DNA of 64,000 nt. It comes from Symsagittifera roscoffensis (Eukaryota > Xenacoelomorpha > Acoela > Convolutidae). The stretch covers positions 53,950,635 through 54,014,634 of the forward strand of contig NC_087069.1 in the NCBI RefSeq assembly GCF_963678635.1. Reading direction: 5' to 3'. The first letter of the stretch is position 1. The number at the start of each line of letters is the position of its first letter. Shown here piece after piece: positions 21,233 to 32,216 of this stretch. The notes beneath the pieces are model-generated. The model was not told where the DNA came from and did not search any database. It saw nothing but the letters and a program-made list of their open reading frames with translations. A program made the position numbers and the translations under genes.

Positions 21233-22990
21233 TTACAAAAGGGTTTCCCCCAGATAAAAGTTTACAGAAAAACGACAACCGTTCTTAATACATTCACAAG
21301 CTAGCTTCCAGGAGCACGAAACTTTCTCATTGTAATTTTCACTAAAGAAGCACCAGAGAAAACTAATAAGTCTTCCTTTAAGACCAATGGGGTTGAAGAA
21401 ATCTATCGCTGCAAGAAGTTTGTTCACCAGTCGGGGTGCACGACACCAGAAATTGGTATCTCCTTTTGATAGACGAGAACGCTCAACATTGAATTCAAGT
21501 TAATTTTGTCTGAAGTTCATTCTGTATGCCAGATGTGCAGAAGAATCAAAATCAAAGCAACCAGCAATAAGTTTTGACAGCATGAGCAAATCCGTGAGTT
21601 GCAAGTAAAGCGAAACAGGGAGAAGGTTGAGAAGTAACAGACGCTCCTGGTAATTTTCACAATATGGGAGAATCCATCTCGTTACACGCTTCTGAACTGC
21701 TTCGAGATTTCTCATTGACCGGACCGAGGCGTGCCAGCAACAACTCGCATATACCATTGTTTTGTATAGATTGAGTTTACTTTTCACGGAAATGTGAGGT
21801 GAATTTCTCTTCATCATGAAGAACACTTTGTTTGCTTTACTGCACTTTTCTTCAACATGAGCATCCCAGTTCAAATTGTCAGCGATATAGAGACCCAAGT
21901 CTTTGTGCTCTTGTGCAAAAACGAGTGGGGCATCTACAAATTGGCAGTCTTTCAGACTCGACGAGCGCGAGAAAGTCATCGCCACAAATTTATCAGCATG
22001 AAAATTTATCAATTACGACCAATTGCAAATGTAGGAAAGATCTGTTTCTATCAGCACCTTGTTTGTATTTACACAAAGAAACTTCGCATCATCAGCACAA
22101 AGGTATGGCTCAAAGCACCGAAAAGAATCAGGCAAATCATTGATAAAAATTAGAACAAGAGGGGGCATAACAAGGAGCCTTGCGGCACGCCACTGGCCCA
22201 AGGTATGGAACTGGAAAACATCCCCCGTACTCGAACTTTTTACGTTCTGTTGGATAGGTAGCTCTTCAGAAGCTTGAGCAGTTTGCCTTGTACTCCAAAA
22301 CTGTGCAGTTTAGCAATAAGAATCTGATGATCAACATTATCGAACGCTTTCTCAAAATCTGTATAAGCAACGTCGATAAACTGCAGGAGCTGGGTGATAC
22401 AAGATCTTCTTTTCCTGTTGCGGTGGATGCAGATGATGCCAAACATGCTCATAAAGTGCAACAAAAATGCATCTCTTCAGAACTTTTGATGCGATTTGTA
22501 GAAGCGAGATATGTCTGTAGTTTTTCACTTCTATTTTCGAACCTTTCTTGTGCACTGGGATAACTACAGCTTCTTTCCAGGCGTCAGGATATAAGCCAGC
22601 TTGCTTGATTTTATAAAAGAGAGTTTTCAGGGACTTCGCGACAGCATTAGAGGTATGCTTGAAAACTCTTGCAGGAATATTATCAGGTCCGGTTGCTTTT
22701 GTCACATCAAGATCACCAAGAACTTTGACCAAGAAATCTTCGTCAATAGCAAAATCATTGATGATGACGTCAGTTTTGTCGGGAATCGTTTGAATAGAAC
22801 CACTGGGTTGGTTGAAAATTGTGGCAAAAGACATTGAAAAGCTCAGCTTGTTCCGCAGAATCTGTTGCAGTGTCACTCAAGTACTTGATACTGGAAGGAA
22901 TACTAATGCTTCGGAAAGACTTATAATATTTGAAAAGTTTGTCAGAGGCTCTGCTGTCTGCGAGATCTTCTTCATAGTTCACTCGATCTT
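21233..22990 (-). pseudogene. LINE reverse transcriptase relic with C-terminal tail
   Basis: TKATGPDNIPARVFK begins RT motif 1, with VVIPVHKKGSK and NYRHISLLQIASKVLK next. AYTDFEKAFDNVDH holds the first catalytic Asp (motif A), and CADDAKFL at about 22110 is the F/Y-A-D-D box. NLNWDAHVEEK and the LLNLLPVSLYLQLTD stretch follow. A final frame ends with SCSWKLACECIKNGC, the Cys-rich end common in these LINEs. Frame changes occur near 22870, 22360, 22210, 22012 and 21430. The usual G-V-P-Q-G-S motif is degraded. Confidence 0.8.
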
Positions 22991-22993
22991 CGA

Positions 22994-23951
22994 TTATTGC
23001 AGCATCGCATTTTTTTTAAGTCTCAATGTCGTGGAGTGCAGGGTGCCTTTTTGTTGATAAGCAGTCTCCAGTCGCTTTATCAGATTTGCAGTTGTTGGAC
23101 TGATCCAAGGAGCAAGACTGGATCTATGAGTTGTTCGCCTTGGAATACACTTGGCCAGGAGAGTGTCTATCCACTCGTACCATTGCTTCACCAACATGTT
23201 ATCATCCGACCAGCAGTAGGGAGAAAAAGGCGAATCATACATCAACTGATTCAAAAGTTCGTAGTTGGCAGAGCAAAAACTGTACATGGAAGTTTTTGCA
23301 TCATGATCTTTGATACGTTTGTAATGCGGAAGAGAAACCAAGTCCAGAGTTGCTATGTCAGGCAGCTGGTCAGACAAACAGACATCAGTGGGGTATGTGA
23401 TAAAGACCGGGAACTTCTCTTGAGTGAAGAAAAGATCGAGAGTGTTTCTCTTGCGTGTTGAGCTTCTGACTTGTTGTACCAAGTCAATACCTTCTGTGAT
23501 CAGCACAAACTGTTCTGATTAGAAGTCATCTGATAAGCATATAGACCAATTGATGAATAGTAAATGAAAACCTCCACAGAACAACAGTTCATCAAAGCTG
23601 TACAATTCTTTCAGAGATCTGATTCGACTGAACACACTGGTCCATTGCTCTAGAGAGAGAGACTCTGTAATCACTGTTTGCCGTTGGATTATAGCAGCAA
23701 ACAATCAACAGCTTGCAGCCATTTACTACGGCGGTACATGAAGCCTGGAAATTGTCATCAGTAACACTCAGAGTTTCTGCGAGAGCGTCCCATCTCACTT
23801 CAATCAGAACACTACCATGTCGAGAGATATGACCTGCACTAGCGCGCTCTGACCGAAACAACTCATAATTGGGCAGGAATAGTTCAGCGTCATCGACTTG
23901 CTCGGTAAGCCATGTTTCTGTTAGACTTGAAGCGATTTTCGTGGTAGTCAA
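22994..23951 (-). pseudogene. LINE endonuclease domain relic
   Basis: SLTETWLTEQVDDAELFLPN corresponds to the C-L-T-E-T-W-L segment with its metal-binding Glu. A middle frame contains VCCYNPTANSD, the family's VxYRPP-like region. The frame 22994-23506 carries RNTLDLFFTQ (the T-L-D-L-x-x-T motif), CLSDQLPDI (the S-D-H motif, His replaced by Gln) and a linker to RT. The enzyme would nick target DNA for target-primed reverse transcription. The lost His and at least two frameshifts inactivate it. Confidence 0.75.
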
Positions 23952-24010
23952 TTTTCGATATCAGCATCAGTAACTGTTAATCCATGTCCTTGGTCATTTT
24001 TTCTCAGAAG

Positions 24011-24448
24011 CTCATTGTCTTTCAAACGTAGGGCGTTTCTTGGAACACCAAAGCTGATGAAATCTTTTCTCAGAAATTTTGTTCTATAGGATTGTAACAA
24101 AATTTACGGTGATGTAACACCACCATTCCAATTGAAACCTGTTCTTTTTTTTGCGCTCAGAGACGTCTGAAAACAGGCAGAACTTTTCTAATGACGATTC
24201 CCCAGACTGGGTTCTTTCAAGTGGTCATTTATATTGATCATTGTGAACCTACAGTGGAAACCTTTTTTTTATTATGATTACTATGACTATCATTAGTATT
24301 ATGACTTTTATTCTTATCGTAATTTGGTTTTTAAATCATTAATGGACTGCTTCTGCTGTAGAAAATCTAATGGGATTGATCATATTCCGCAAAGGCAAGT
24401 TTCTTTGTTTCCGAAAATTTCTCAACTATTCTTAAAAAATACGGGACC
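24011..24448. other. No gene recognised
   Basis: This is spacer between the LINE 5' end and the MITE, with short ATT/ACT microsatellite-like sequence at 24270-24315. Confidence 0.5.
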
Positions 24449-25147
24449 AGGAACGGATCTAGGATTTTTTAGGGCGGATTTTTTTGAAAAATTTCGAAAC
24501 TTTTGTCAAGTTTTAATGTTAAATTGACCAAATTGATCAGAACACTATAAAGACCCTATTTTGCTCAGGGCTGGATATAGAGGGTTCCCCTATTTGTACT
24601 ATTTTGAGATATCCATTTTTGGCGATGGACCCTAAAATTTTTTAAAGTCGCATTCGGAGCCAACCTATACATTTACTAAAAGTGAGGGGGGAGCACGCGC
24701 CAAAAAAATTCATTTTTTTGGTCAAATTTTTCCAAAAAGTGCACAAAAACGCTTTTTTGGCCTGGGTTTTCAAACTTTTGCCTGCGGCACAAAAAATTTA
24801 ACCAAAACGGTAATTTTAGTGCTTTGGGGAACTCGGAAAATCGGAAAATCAATTTAATCGACCTAAAAAAACTGGCCCCAATCGGGAAAATCTGCTCCTC
24901 TCGAGAAAAACCGAGATCCGCCCCTAAGTTAACGATTGTCTAAAATTTTTGCTCCGCAGGCAAATTTTTGAAAAACAGGTAAAAAATCCATTTTTTGCCA
25001 CTTTTTAATATGTGTTTTTAATATAATGTTTTTTCTTTCCTTCAAAAGTAGTAGTTCCCCTTCGCTCTTAGAAATTTCAGGGTTGTTCGGCCTAAAATGG
25101 GACCCTCTGGTTGTTGAGGGGGTCGAATCTCTAGATCCGCCCCTGGA
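24449..25147. mobile_element. hAT-like MITEs, two abutting copies
   Basis: AACGGATCTAGGA at 24455 opens a segment that ends in GAGATCCGCCCC at about 24910-24925. A second right end, CTAGATCCGCCCCTGG, is at 25132-25147. The ends match the CAGGGGCGGATCTAG family also seen at 29043 and 47502. The interiors share words such as CCGCAGGCAAA and GGCCAAAA with those copies. There is no transposase. Confidence 0.65.
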
Positions 25148-25226
25148 AAGGACCCATTTTCTCATATTAGCTTTTTATAGGGACAAAACTGTTATACTCG
25201 TATGACAACCCTGTTGTGCTCTGCAG

Positions 25227-25442
25227 GTGATGACCCCTGGTCGGTGTTGTGTGAAAGAACCGATGCCAGTGTGGTTGACCATCTTGATCCTCGTCATTCT
25301 TGTACTCATTCTGGCAGGCTGCCGCTTTCTCTGCTGTTTCTTTCGACCCAAACTGGAGGGACTCTGCAACCAGAAGACTGAAGAGATCGAATTTTCAAAG
25401 AGTGTGCTCGGACTTTTAAAATGTACGAAACTAGCATTTTGA
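25227..25442 (+). CDS. Probable exon: single-pass membrane protein
   Basis: After an acceptor (gctctgcag, 25218-25226) the frame is open for 71 codons: a short Cys-containing lead, the hydrophobic segment MPVWLTILILVILVLILAGC (about residues 13-32), then RFLCCFFRPK, a juxtamembrane Cys cluster of the kind that is often palmitoylated. An acidic/basic tail follows to a stop at 25440. Codons are less AT-biased than the surroundings. The arrangement recalls Shisa-like adaptors, in which a Pro/Tyr-rich tail follows; such a tail is seen at 26330-26674. No extracellular exon was recognised upstream. Confidence 0.45.
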   Translation: MMTPGRCCVKEPMPVWLTILILVILVLILAGCRFLCCFFRPKLEGLCNQKTEEIEFSKSVLGLLKCTKLAF

Positions 25443-25872
25443 ACACAAGTGGAGTGGTTTCGACCATGGAGTTATCTGTAGCGCAATTTCGCCGCTTAAA
25501 AATGTTTTTATATTGGCGTTGACTTTTCAAGCGCGGACGGCCAACAAAATGAAGGCGTAAAGCGTAAAATAATACAAAAAGTTGGACTGGCTGGTAAAAC
25601 TTCGAAAAGTATGATTTTTTTGGTTAACAACCAACCCCCCTCTGAAACCCTCCCCCCCAAGTTGCAAAATGTCTTTTGTTGCGAACTGTCTTTTGTTGCG
25701 AGTTGAAAACGGACAATTTGGGATAATGTCGCTTCTCAGGCTTCACAATGAAAAATAATTATGTGAACAAAACATTGTACTTTTCTGATTATAAACCTGA
25801 AGACAATTTACTATCTATTACCTATTAATATTACGTGTGATTAATACTAGCTACCCCACATCATTCAATTAC
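25443..25872. other. No gene recognised
   Basis: Intergenic or intronic AT-rich sequence. A doublet of AATGTCTTTTGTTGCGA / AACTGTCTTTTGTTGCGA is at 25668-25700. Confidence 0.5.
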
Positions 25873-26050
25873 AATTAAGACCATTTATCCCCGAGGGAAA
25901 GGACGAACACAAGAGCTGTACAGCTCATCACGGCGAACCGCTGTTGTGCCCTTGTTTAAGAACTACATGCTATTTTTTTGGTTATTTTTCTGGGCTGGGT
26001 AATGCTGCCTTACCCTCAAGCCACGAGCACGGATCATGGTGGGCCTCTTC
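25873..26050. repeat. Dispersed repeat R3, copy 3
   Basis: ATTAAGACCATTTATCC to ATCATGGTGGGCCTC, the most complete copy. It is followed by a G-rich stretch (ggaggagggggagggggat near 26141). Class unknown. Confidence 0.6.
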
Positions 26051-26329
26051 GATTGAGAGGCGGAGACGTAACCACTTCACCACCGTCTTCACGGGACCAT
26101 ATAGACTGTAGCTGCCCTGAAGATACTCACCAGTGACCTAGGAGGAGGGGGAGGGGGATAGAACAACAACCCCTTTGGACCAATTATTCAGGTGCATTTG
26201 GATGTACGTCACACAGGCTTTAATTTTCAACAGAGCCCCCCTTCTTTTTATCCCCTTTTCAGTTTTGCATGCACCATAAAAAATCATTCATAAATATTTT
26301 ATCTGCACATTATTGCCAAACATTTATCA

Positions 26330-26674
26330 GCCAAACATTCCCACCCCCTCCTCCCCGCATGACTCAATCAGTCCATCCTAATCATCCCCCACCCCACCTA
26401 GATATGCTCCCAAACACTAAAACCCAAACATGGCAGCCCCTTCCCCTCTTCAACAAGGGTACCAATACACACCAACCAATCAGCAGCACCTGGACAGTAT
26501 CCAGGGCCCTACAATAACTACCCGCCGAACCCAAATTCTTACTCGCCATCAGTGGGTCAGTCTTATAACCAACCTCATGTATCCGGAAAGCAAAGAAAGC
26601 TCTCTGGCTCAGATGATAACTGCAAAAAGACTCAGAAATTAAAGTTCAGCAAAAAATTAATGTTCTGCATGTGA
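26330..26674 (+). pseudogene. Pro/Tyr/Gln-rich coding relic or frameshifted exon
   Basis: Three successive frames read PPPPPRMTQSVHPNHPPP, then GYQYTPTNQQ, then PGQYPGPYNNYPPNPNSYSP, and end KQRKLSGSDDNCKK with a stop near 26674. The shared Pro/Tyr/Gln bias across frames indicates one coding region broken by two indels or sequencing errors. It may be the cytoplasmic tail belonging to the membrane exon at 25227. Family uncertain. Confidence 0.4.
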
Positions 26675-27048
26675 ATGACAATTAAATTTTTTTGAACGCA
26701 TTTTTCTTAAATTACATTTAGTTCACAGCTGAAATTAAATTGATAAAAAGTAAACAAAACTAGTTTTAACTCGACAGAGATATTTATGCTGTGAGCGCAT
26801 TTTATAAAAGTGCCAAAATAGTTTTAACTGGATTATGAATGGTCTTTTAGAATATCTAACTTTACTACTTTTTTTTAATCAGCCAAGTAGAAAGCCAGAT
26901 TTTTAGTCGTTCTTGACAATATTTGAACATTCGTACAGTAAAAGAAAAAGATAAATAGAGCGCAGCTCTTGGTATCAGTGGTTATACATAAGCTTTACGA
27001 GCGCATTCAAAAAAGGGGTAACTAATTTGTTTAATAGACACCACGCAA

Positions 27049-27348
27049 ATGGCATCTTTCAAAACATCAACTGATGATGTTAATTTCCAACTTCAAAATA
27101 CTGAATCTAACCTAAACATCAAAGAAGAAGGGCAGATTTCCGGTAACAAACGAGAAGATAATGTTTACGATGAGTACCTTCAACAAAATGAGCAGACTTT
27201 CGGGAACAAAGATGTTTACGAAGAGCCGGCGATTACTCAACGCAGCGGCGGACAAAAAGAAGACAAAGAGCTGCAACCGAATAATTGGCCAGTGAAATGT
27301 TTCATGGCTATGATGATCGCAATGGTGATTGCCGTTGTTGTCTTGGCA
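27049..27348 (+). CDS. Type II membrane/coiled-coil protein, exon 1
   Basis: An ATG at 27049 opens 100 codons: a hydrophilic, acidic N-terminus (repeated VYDE/VYEE at residues 43-46 and 60-63) with no signal peptide, then WPVKCFMAMMIAMVIAVVVL entering the membrane at about residue 83. The exon ends at GCA (phase 0), followed by the donor GTAAGT at 27349. The start is supported by the absence of an upstream in-frame ATG nearby and by the exon-exon fit. The two tyrosines in acidic context could be cytoplasmic phosphorylation sites (inference). The gene continues at 28488. Confidence 0.6.
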
Positions 27349-28487
27349 GTAAGTACAATTTCAAACTATGGAATTAAAGTGGGAATTAATCAAGTTGGTT
27401 GAAATTTCGAGCGACCGTTTTTTACAGATTCATGACGACAAATTTGAACATTATTGAACAGTGTTCCTCAAACACACTTTGATCATTTTCAATTAAGGGC
27501 TTCTATGTATTTTGGACCAATAAGACAACATCCCGACACCATAAAGATACGACATCGTGACAGCGGTCCACAACGTTTTCGTGTACAAAGAAATTCCCGT
27601 AGTTTTTGATAAGTTACAATACAATTGATAAGAAAGAGTTGTGCTGAGGTATGTTATTTCTATCCAAATGACTCTATCTGAGAATGCATAGTAGTAGTGG
27701 TAAACCAGTACTAACCGAAAAAAATAAGAAAGAAAAAGCTGAACTGAAGTATTTAGAACAAAAAACACAGTAGCTACAGTTGAGCAACGTTTTAGCCCAT
27801 TTTTCTTAAGACGCTTTTGGCGCAAAGATGTAGTTTAACAAAATTTTTCGAAAAGCTCGATTTTTGGCCTGTTTTTCTGAAACTTGCCTGCGAAGCAGAA
27901 AGTTTGCTCGAATAGGGACTTTATAATCATTGGTGAGAGATTAGAAAATCAGTTTAATCTACCTTAGATTTTGAATCCAGTGGCGTGCGCAGAAAGTTTT
28001 CTAGGTGAAAGGGGTGTTTTCGAAAAAAACGGCAATTTTCGTGGACGTTTTTTTTTGGTCGACCACTTTGATTTTCTAAGCTCTCGTAAAGTAGTTTAAG
28101 GAACCAATTTTTTCAAAAATGTTCAGCGCCGCAGGCAAATTTTTCAAAATACAGGCCAAAAAGGAGTTTTTAGGAACTTTTTTGAAAATTTTGACCAAAA
28201 AACTGCGTTTTGTTGGCGCGCGCTCTCCCCCTCAAAATTAAGAATGTTGGCGCCAAAAGCGATGAATGAAAACAAGCAACAGTATTAAATCTAATAGTTT
28301 TTAATGAAAACTTATCATTTTGTCAAACTGTTTCTGACTGAAAAAAAACAAAACTTGTGAGGCATTTGATAGAGGATAGTTCAAATTTTATGTTATTTTT
28401 TCTTAAACTGCATGAGAAGCCCAAATCAAATATGTTTCTTTCGTAATTTATTCTCTGTAATGATGTTTTTTTTTTTCAATTATATAG
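27349..28487 (+). other. Intron 1 of the coiled-coil membrane protein
   Basis: Donor GTAAGT; acceptor TTCAATTATATAG at 28475-28487. Contains a MITE-like stretch about 27840-28250 (with CCGCAGGCAAATTTTTCAAA and GGCGCGCGCTC) and no other exon that I recognise. Confidence 0.55.
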
Positions 28488-28766
28488 GCATTGGTTGTCG
28501 TTTTATTGTTCCTGACAATTTCTTTATCAAATGAAACAAAAAAGGTCAAGGCACAGCACACTGGCGCCAATCAAGGAGTGAATGATGACAACAGCGTTCG
28601 TATTACGGAAAATCTAGCTCGACTTGCAGACGGTTTGACAAACATTTCCATCGAAATTCAGAGAGTTGATAGTGATTTGGCCTATCACTCAAACAATGTT
28701 GCGAGTGATTTAGCATATATATCAAGCAGAATCGACAGGGTAGAGAACAGTTTGGACAACATTTCA
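28488..28766 (+). CDS. Type II membrane/coiled-coil protein, exon 2
   Basis: 93 codons in phase 0 between TATATAG and GTAAGT. It begins ALVVVLLFLTISL, which completes the transmembrane segment begun in exon 1. The segment after it is predicted extracellular: a polar linker, then ITENLARLADGLTNISIEIQ and SDLAYHSNNVASDLAYISSR, heptad-like repeats with Leu/Ile/Val spacing typical of a trimeric stalk coiled coil. NIS at two places are possible N-glycosylation sites. Stalks of this kind carry a C-terminal lectin, SRCR or collagen domain in several receptor families. No such exon is seen before the gap at 31596, so the class stays open. Confidence 0.65.
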
Positions 28767-29041
28767 GTAAGTTAATTAGCAAAAACTTTTCAAATGTATC
28801 ATTTACGAAACTTTGCCATTGAACATCATAAAAGAAATGAAACCGAAAAATATTTTGCATCCCTGCAATTACAAAACAAAAAAAGCAAATTTAGAAACTA
28901 GCTGTTCCTTTTTTTTTAGAAATGTGTCCTGTTTTGACATTGAATCTTAAAACTAATCTTTTTATATGTTCCGTGAGAGCGAGATTTGAGGCTGCTTAAG
29001 AGGATGATAAAAAGCAAAGTTCATTTGATCTATTGAAACAA

Positions 29042-29345
29042 AGCAGGGGCGGATCTAGGACATTTTCCAGGGGGTTGGCGGATTTTCAAAAAAATGTCGA
29101 AAGTTTTATCGACGATTTTTTTTCAGGTTGACTAAATTGTTTTCTGAACTCTCCCAAAACACAGAAAAAACCCTGTTTTGGACAATTTTTTTTTTGCGCC
29201 GCAAGCATCATCTTGAAAAAATAGGCCAAAAAAAGTTTACAGGCACTTTTGAAAAATTTTAATCAAAAATTTGAGTTGCTTGGCGCGCGCTTCCCGTACT
29301 ATGTTCTTTTAGTAAATATTGGCAACAAAGGCGCCGTAGAAAAAC
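29042..29345. repeat. hAT-like MITE fragment
   Basis: GCAGGGGCGGATCTAGGA at 29042 is the left terminal repeat of the family at 24449 and 47502. The interior shares GCCGCAAGCA and GGCGCGCGCTTCCC. The right end was not found. It lies between the two exon-2 copies. Confidence 0.5.
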
Positions 29346-29692
29346 TTTCTTTAAATTACTTTTGGCTTCCGTCAGCCATAATGTAGTTTCACAGAAAAGT
29401 ACAAAAAGGGACAGTTTGGGTCTGCAGTTTGGGTCTGCAGGATTACGGTAATGTCTATCTATAATACGGAAGAGAGTTGATAGAGCAACAGTAATAAATC
29501 TATTAACTTTTGATGAAAAATTATCATTTTATCTAATTGTTTTTCTTTGAAGGAAACAAAATTTGTGAGGCATTCGATAGAGAATAGATCAATTTTTGTG
29601 TTATTTTGTCTTAAGCTGCATGAGAAGCCAAATTCAAATAATTTTCATTTCGTAATTACCATCTGTAATGATGTTTTTTTTCAATTATATAG

Positions 29693-29921
29693 GCATTGGT
29701 TGTCGTTCTAGCACTCTGACGCCAATCAAGGAGTGAATGAAGACAACAGCGTTCGTGTTACGGAAAATCTCACTCGACTTGCAGACGGTTTGACAAACAT
29801 TTCCATCGAAATTCAGAGAGTTGATAGTGATTTGGCCTATCATTCAAGCAATGTTGCGAGTGATTTGGCAAAAATTTCAAGCAGAATCGACAGGGTAGAA
29901 AACAGTTTGGGCAAAATTCCA
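29693..29921 (+). pseudogene. Duplicated exon 2, damaged by a 50-nt deletion
   Basis: The exon, its polypyrimidine/TATATAG acceptor and its GTAAGT donor are a copy of 28488-28766 displaced by 1205 bp. The copy is 229 nt rather than 279, a 50-nt loss after GTTGTCGTT that shifts the frame and puts a TGA eight codons in. Downstream codons still read ITENL-type heptads (VTENLTRLADGLTNISIEIQ). Flanks from about 28290 to 28870 are also duplicated. Inclusion of this exon would truncate the protein right after the membrane segment. Confidence 0.65.
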
Positions 29922-30390
29922 GTAAGTTTATTATCAAAAACTTTTCAAATGTATCATTTCCGAAACTTTGCTATTGAAGATCATAAAGAAATTAGACCGA
30001 AAAATATTTTGCATCCTTGCAATTACAAAACAAAAAAAATGGCCAATAACAGAGATTGAAAAAAAATATTTATATTGCAGATGTTACAAAGAATTACCAT
30101 GAAAATTTTAGGAAAAAATGAGCGCACACTATAAAAACTTTCAAAATGAAGTAAGCAAAGTTCAAGTATTTGGAGCAAAAAAAAAGCCATATAATAGTTT
30201 TATTTAAAGGTCGCCACCCCTTAAATTATAAGAAAAAAGTTATATAAACATTTTTATTTCTAAGCTGAATCATCTATACTCAAAAATGTTGCCTATCAAG
30301 GGTGCGCAGGCCGAAGGAAAGCAATTTTATCTAAGTTAGCTTAAAACAGTTCCTCTTTCCGGCTTTTTGCTGCGTTCTTCGAGAAAATTA
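29922..30390. other. No gene recognised
   Basis: AT-rich sequence after the duplicated exon; a third exon is not evident. Confidence 0.45.
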
Positions 30391-31475
30391 AACAAGACTG
30401 CTCGTATCAGGGCGAAGCCCTGAATGTTCCGACTGCCTTTTAAGGTTTATAGAGCAGTAATAACATTAAAAAATTAAATGGAATAAAATAAAATGAATTT
30501 TCTTTTTAGTTTAAATTTTTAAATGAAAATCATCCCCCCACACGCCATATAAAGTACGAAAGGATAGATTTCGTTCCTTGGAACAAACCAATTATGGCAA
30601 ATAAGCTTCTTTCAACCAATTTGGAACGGTTTCTAAGACAGATTAATTCTCCACTTACGCGTTAATAGCGCGAAATACACCGCGCGTTAGTTGTCCCAAA
30701 TTGGCCAAAATGGCAATTTTTAAACCCCCATAACGTTACTAAAAAGGATCACTGGTGATTTATCTTTTCAAATTTGAGCCCAGGGCAACAATACCTTTCA
30801 ATGATGAAAAAAAATCCGTCAAAAATGGCTAGTTAAAAAGTCGAAATTTGTCTGGAGAAAAAAAAAACCCACCCCTAGCACAAATATTCCGTTACTTTCG
30901 TATCGAAAGTCGGATCAATTAAACAAGGCTGCTTATATCAAAGCATACCCCTGAAGATTGGACTATTTTTTAAGGTCGATGGAATAGCGTTGTACGGTTA
31001 ATAAATAGAACACAAAAAAAAACTTTATATTTATTTTGAAAATTTAATATATTCTTTAAACTTTTTAACTTTTATTTTTGAAAACATTTTTAATTTTATA
31101 AAATGTATTTTTATTTTTTGAAAAGTAACCTCCTCATTCTAGCTATATAATTTTTTTTACATAAATCAAAATATTGAAAACATCAAATAGCAGGGTCAAC
31201 TCAATTCTGAACAGTTTCAAAGACGCACTTACGATTCCGCATCACAAAATAAACTGCACGCTAATGGTTGCAAACTGGCTAAATTGGCAATCGGTAAACG
31301 ATCATAAAACAAAAAAAAACTTTCAAAGATATTTTTCAAATTTTGAGCTCAAAACAGGAATCTCTTTGTTCAGGTATTATAAAATTACCAAAACTGCTAG
31401 TTGAAAAGTCGAATTTGGTCCGGATAAAAAATCACCCGGGCAAAATATTTCCATCACTCTCTTTGATTTATAAAG
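30391..31475 (-). repeat. 541-bp satellite-like repeat, inverted tandem pair
   Basis: Unit 30391-30912 (minus strand) ends with CTTTCGTATCGAAAG and carries ACAAGACTGCTCGTATCAGG and CGCGTTAATAGCGCGAAAT, matching 6550-7620. A second, strongly diverged unit follows from 30913 (ACAAGGCTGCTTATATCA) to about 31475. As at 6.5 kb, the repeat occurs as a head-to-tail pair. Confidence 0.75.
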
Positions 31476-31595
31476 TTGAGCTGTATCACGCGAAAGTCAA
31501 TGATGGGCTCCATTTCAATTCAGTAGAGCACCCATTTTTGATTTTAGGTTTTAAAACACGATTCGGTAATGATACACTGCAACTACTTTTTGCAA

Positions 31596-31795
31596 NNNNN
31601 NNNNNNNNNNNNNNNNNNNNNNNNNNNNNNNNNNNNNNNNNNNNNNNNNNNNNNNNNNNNNNNNNNNNNNNNNNNNNNNNNNNNNNNNNNNNNNNNNNNN
31701 NNNNNNNNNNNNNNNNNNNNNNNNNNNNNNNNNNNNNNNNNNNNNNNNNNNNNNNNNNNNNNNNNNNNNNNNNNNNNNNNNNNNNNNNNNNNNNN
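31596..31795. other. Assembly gap, 200 N
   Basis: Exactly 200 Ns, a typical scaffold placeholder of unknown true length. The sequence to the right (31796-31863) is the right end of a GGCTCTTTTTCC-family MITE whose left part is lost in the gap. Confidence 0.98.
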
Positions 31796-31930
31796 AATCG
31801 GTTGGTGGGAACAGTAACTTTACTTGTAAAAGTTTGCAGGTGGGGGGAAAAAGAAAAAGAGCACATCAGACAAGTGTTGCCATCATCATGTCTCAATTGT
31901 TATATTTTAAGAACGTATGCTGATTTTTTC

Positions 31931-32092
31931 TTAGTCTTTAGCAATTAGATTTGCGCTTTCGATCAAAATTAGCACACCAACACGGGACTCTATCATTATC
32001 TTGTGTGCTTCTTCTTTAGCATGAGTTGCATATGTCTCTGACATCCAAAAACCAGCTGACATAAAGAGCGCTAATAGCCACCACATCGACAT
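31931..32092 (-). CDS. Hypothetical small secreted peptide or first exon
   Basis: An ATG at 32092 on the minus strand opens 53 codons: MSMWWLLALFMSAGFWMSET resembles a signal peptide (hydrophobic core residues 4-16), with a likely cleavage after T-Y-A at residue 22. A 31-residue mature part follows, without Cys, ending at TAA (31931). It could be a stand-alone peptide, a signal-peptide exon, or chance. No homolog is recognised. Confidence 0.3.
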   Translation of the reverse strand: MSMWWLLALFMSAGFWMSETYATHAKEEAHKIMIESRVGVLILIESANLIAKD

Positions 32093-32216
32093 TTTCTGTA
32101 AGACATTTGATCGAACATAAACAGAGAGAAACCTTTTGAATTAAAACCAAGAAGATGGCAAACTATACTTTTAATTTATAGCTCCAATCGGTGTTTACCT
32201 GCAAGGAGTACCCATG

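Larger units (their letters stand above)
21233..24010 (-). mobile_element. Decayed non-LTR retrotransposon (CR1/L2/Jockey-type LINE)
   Basis: On the minus strand it encodes an apurinic-type endonuclease followed by reverse transcriptase and a C-terminal Cys-containing tail. The product is split over about nine frames by indels and stops. ORF1, a polyA or short-repeat tail and target-site duplications were not identified. A further peptide-like stretch up to 24080 may be the start of the endonuclease. Confidence 0.85.

Noticed and set aside
31343-31948. Long open frame (201 codons) across 31.3-31.9 kb
   Set aside because: It is open only because it spans the 200-N gap; both flanks are repeat sequence.
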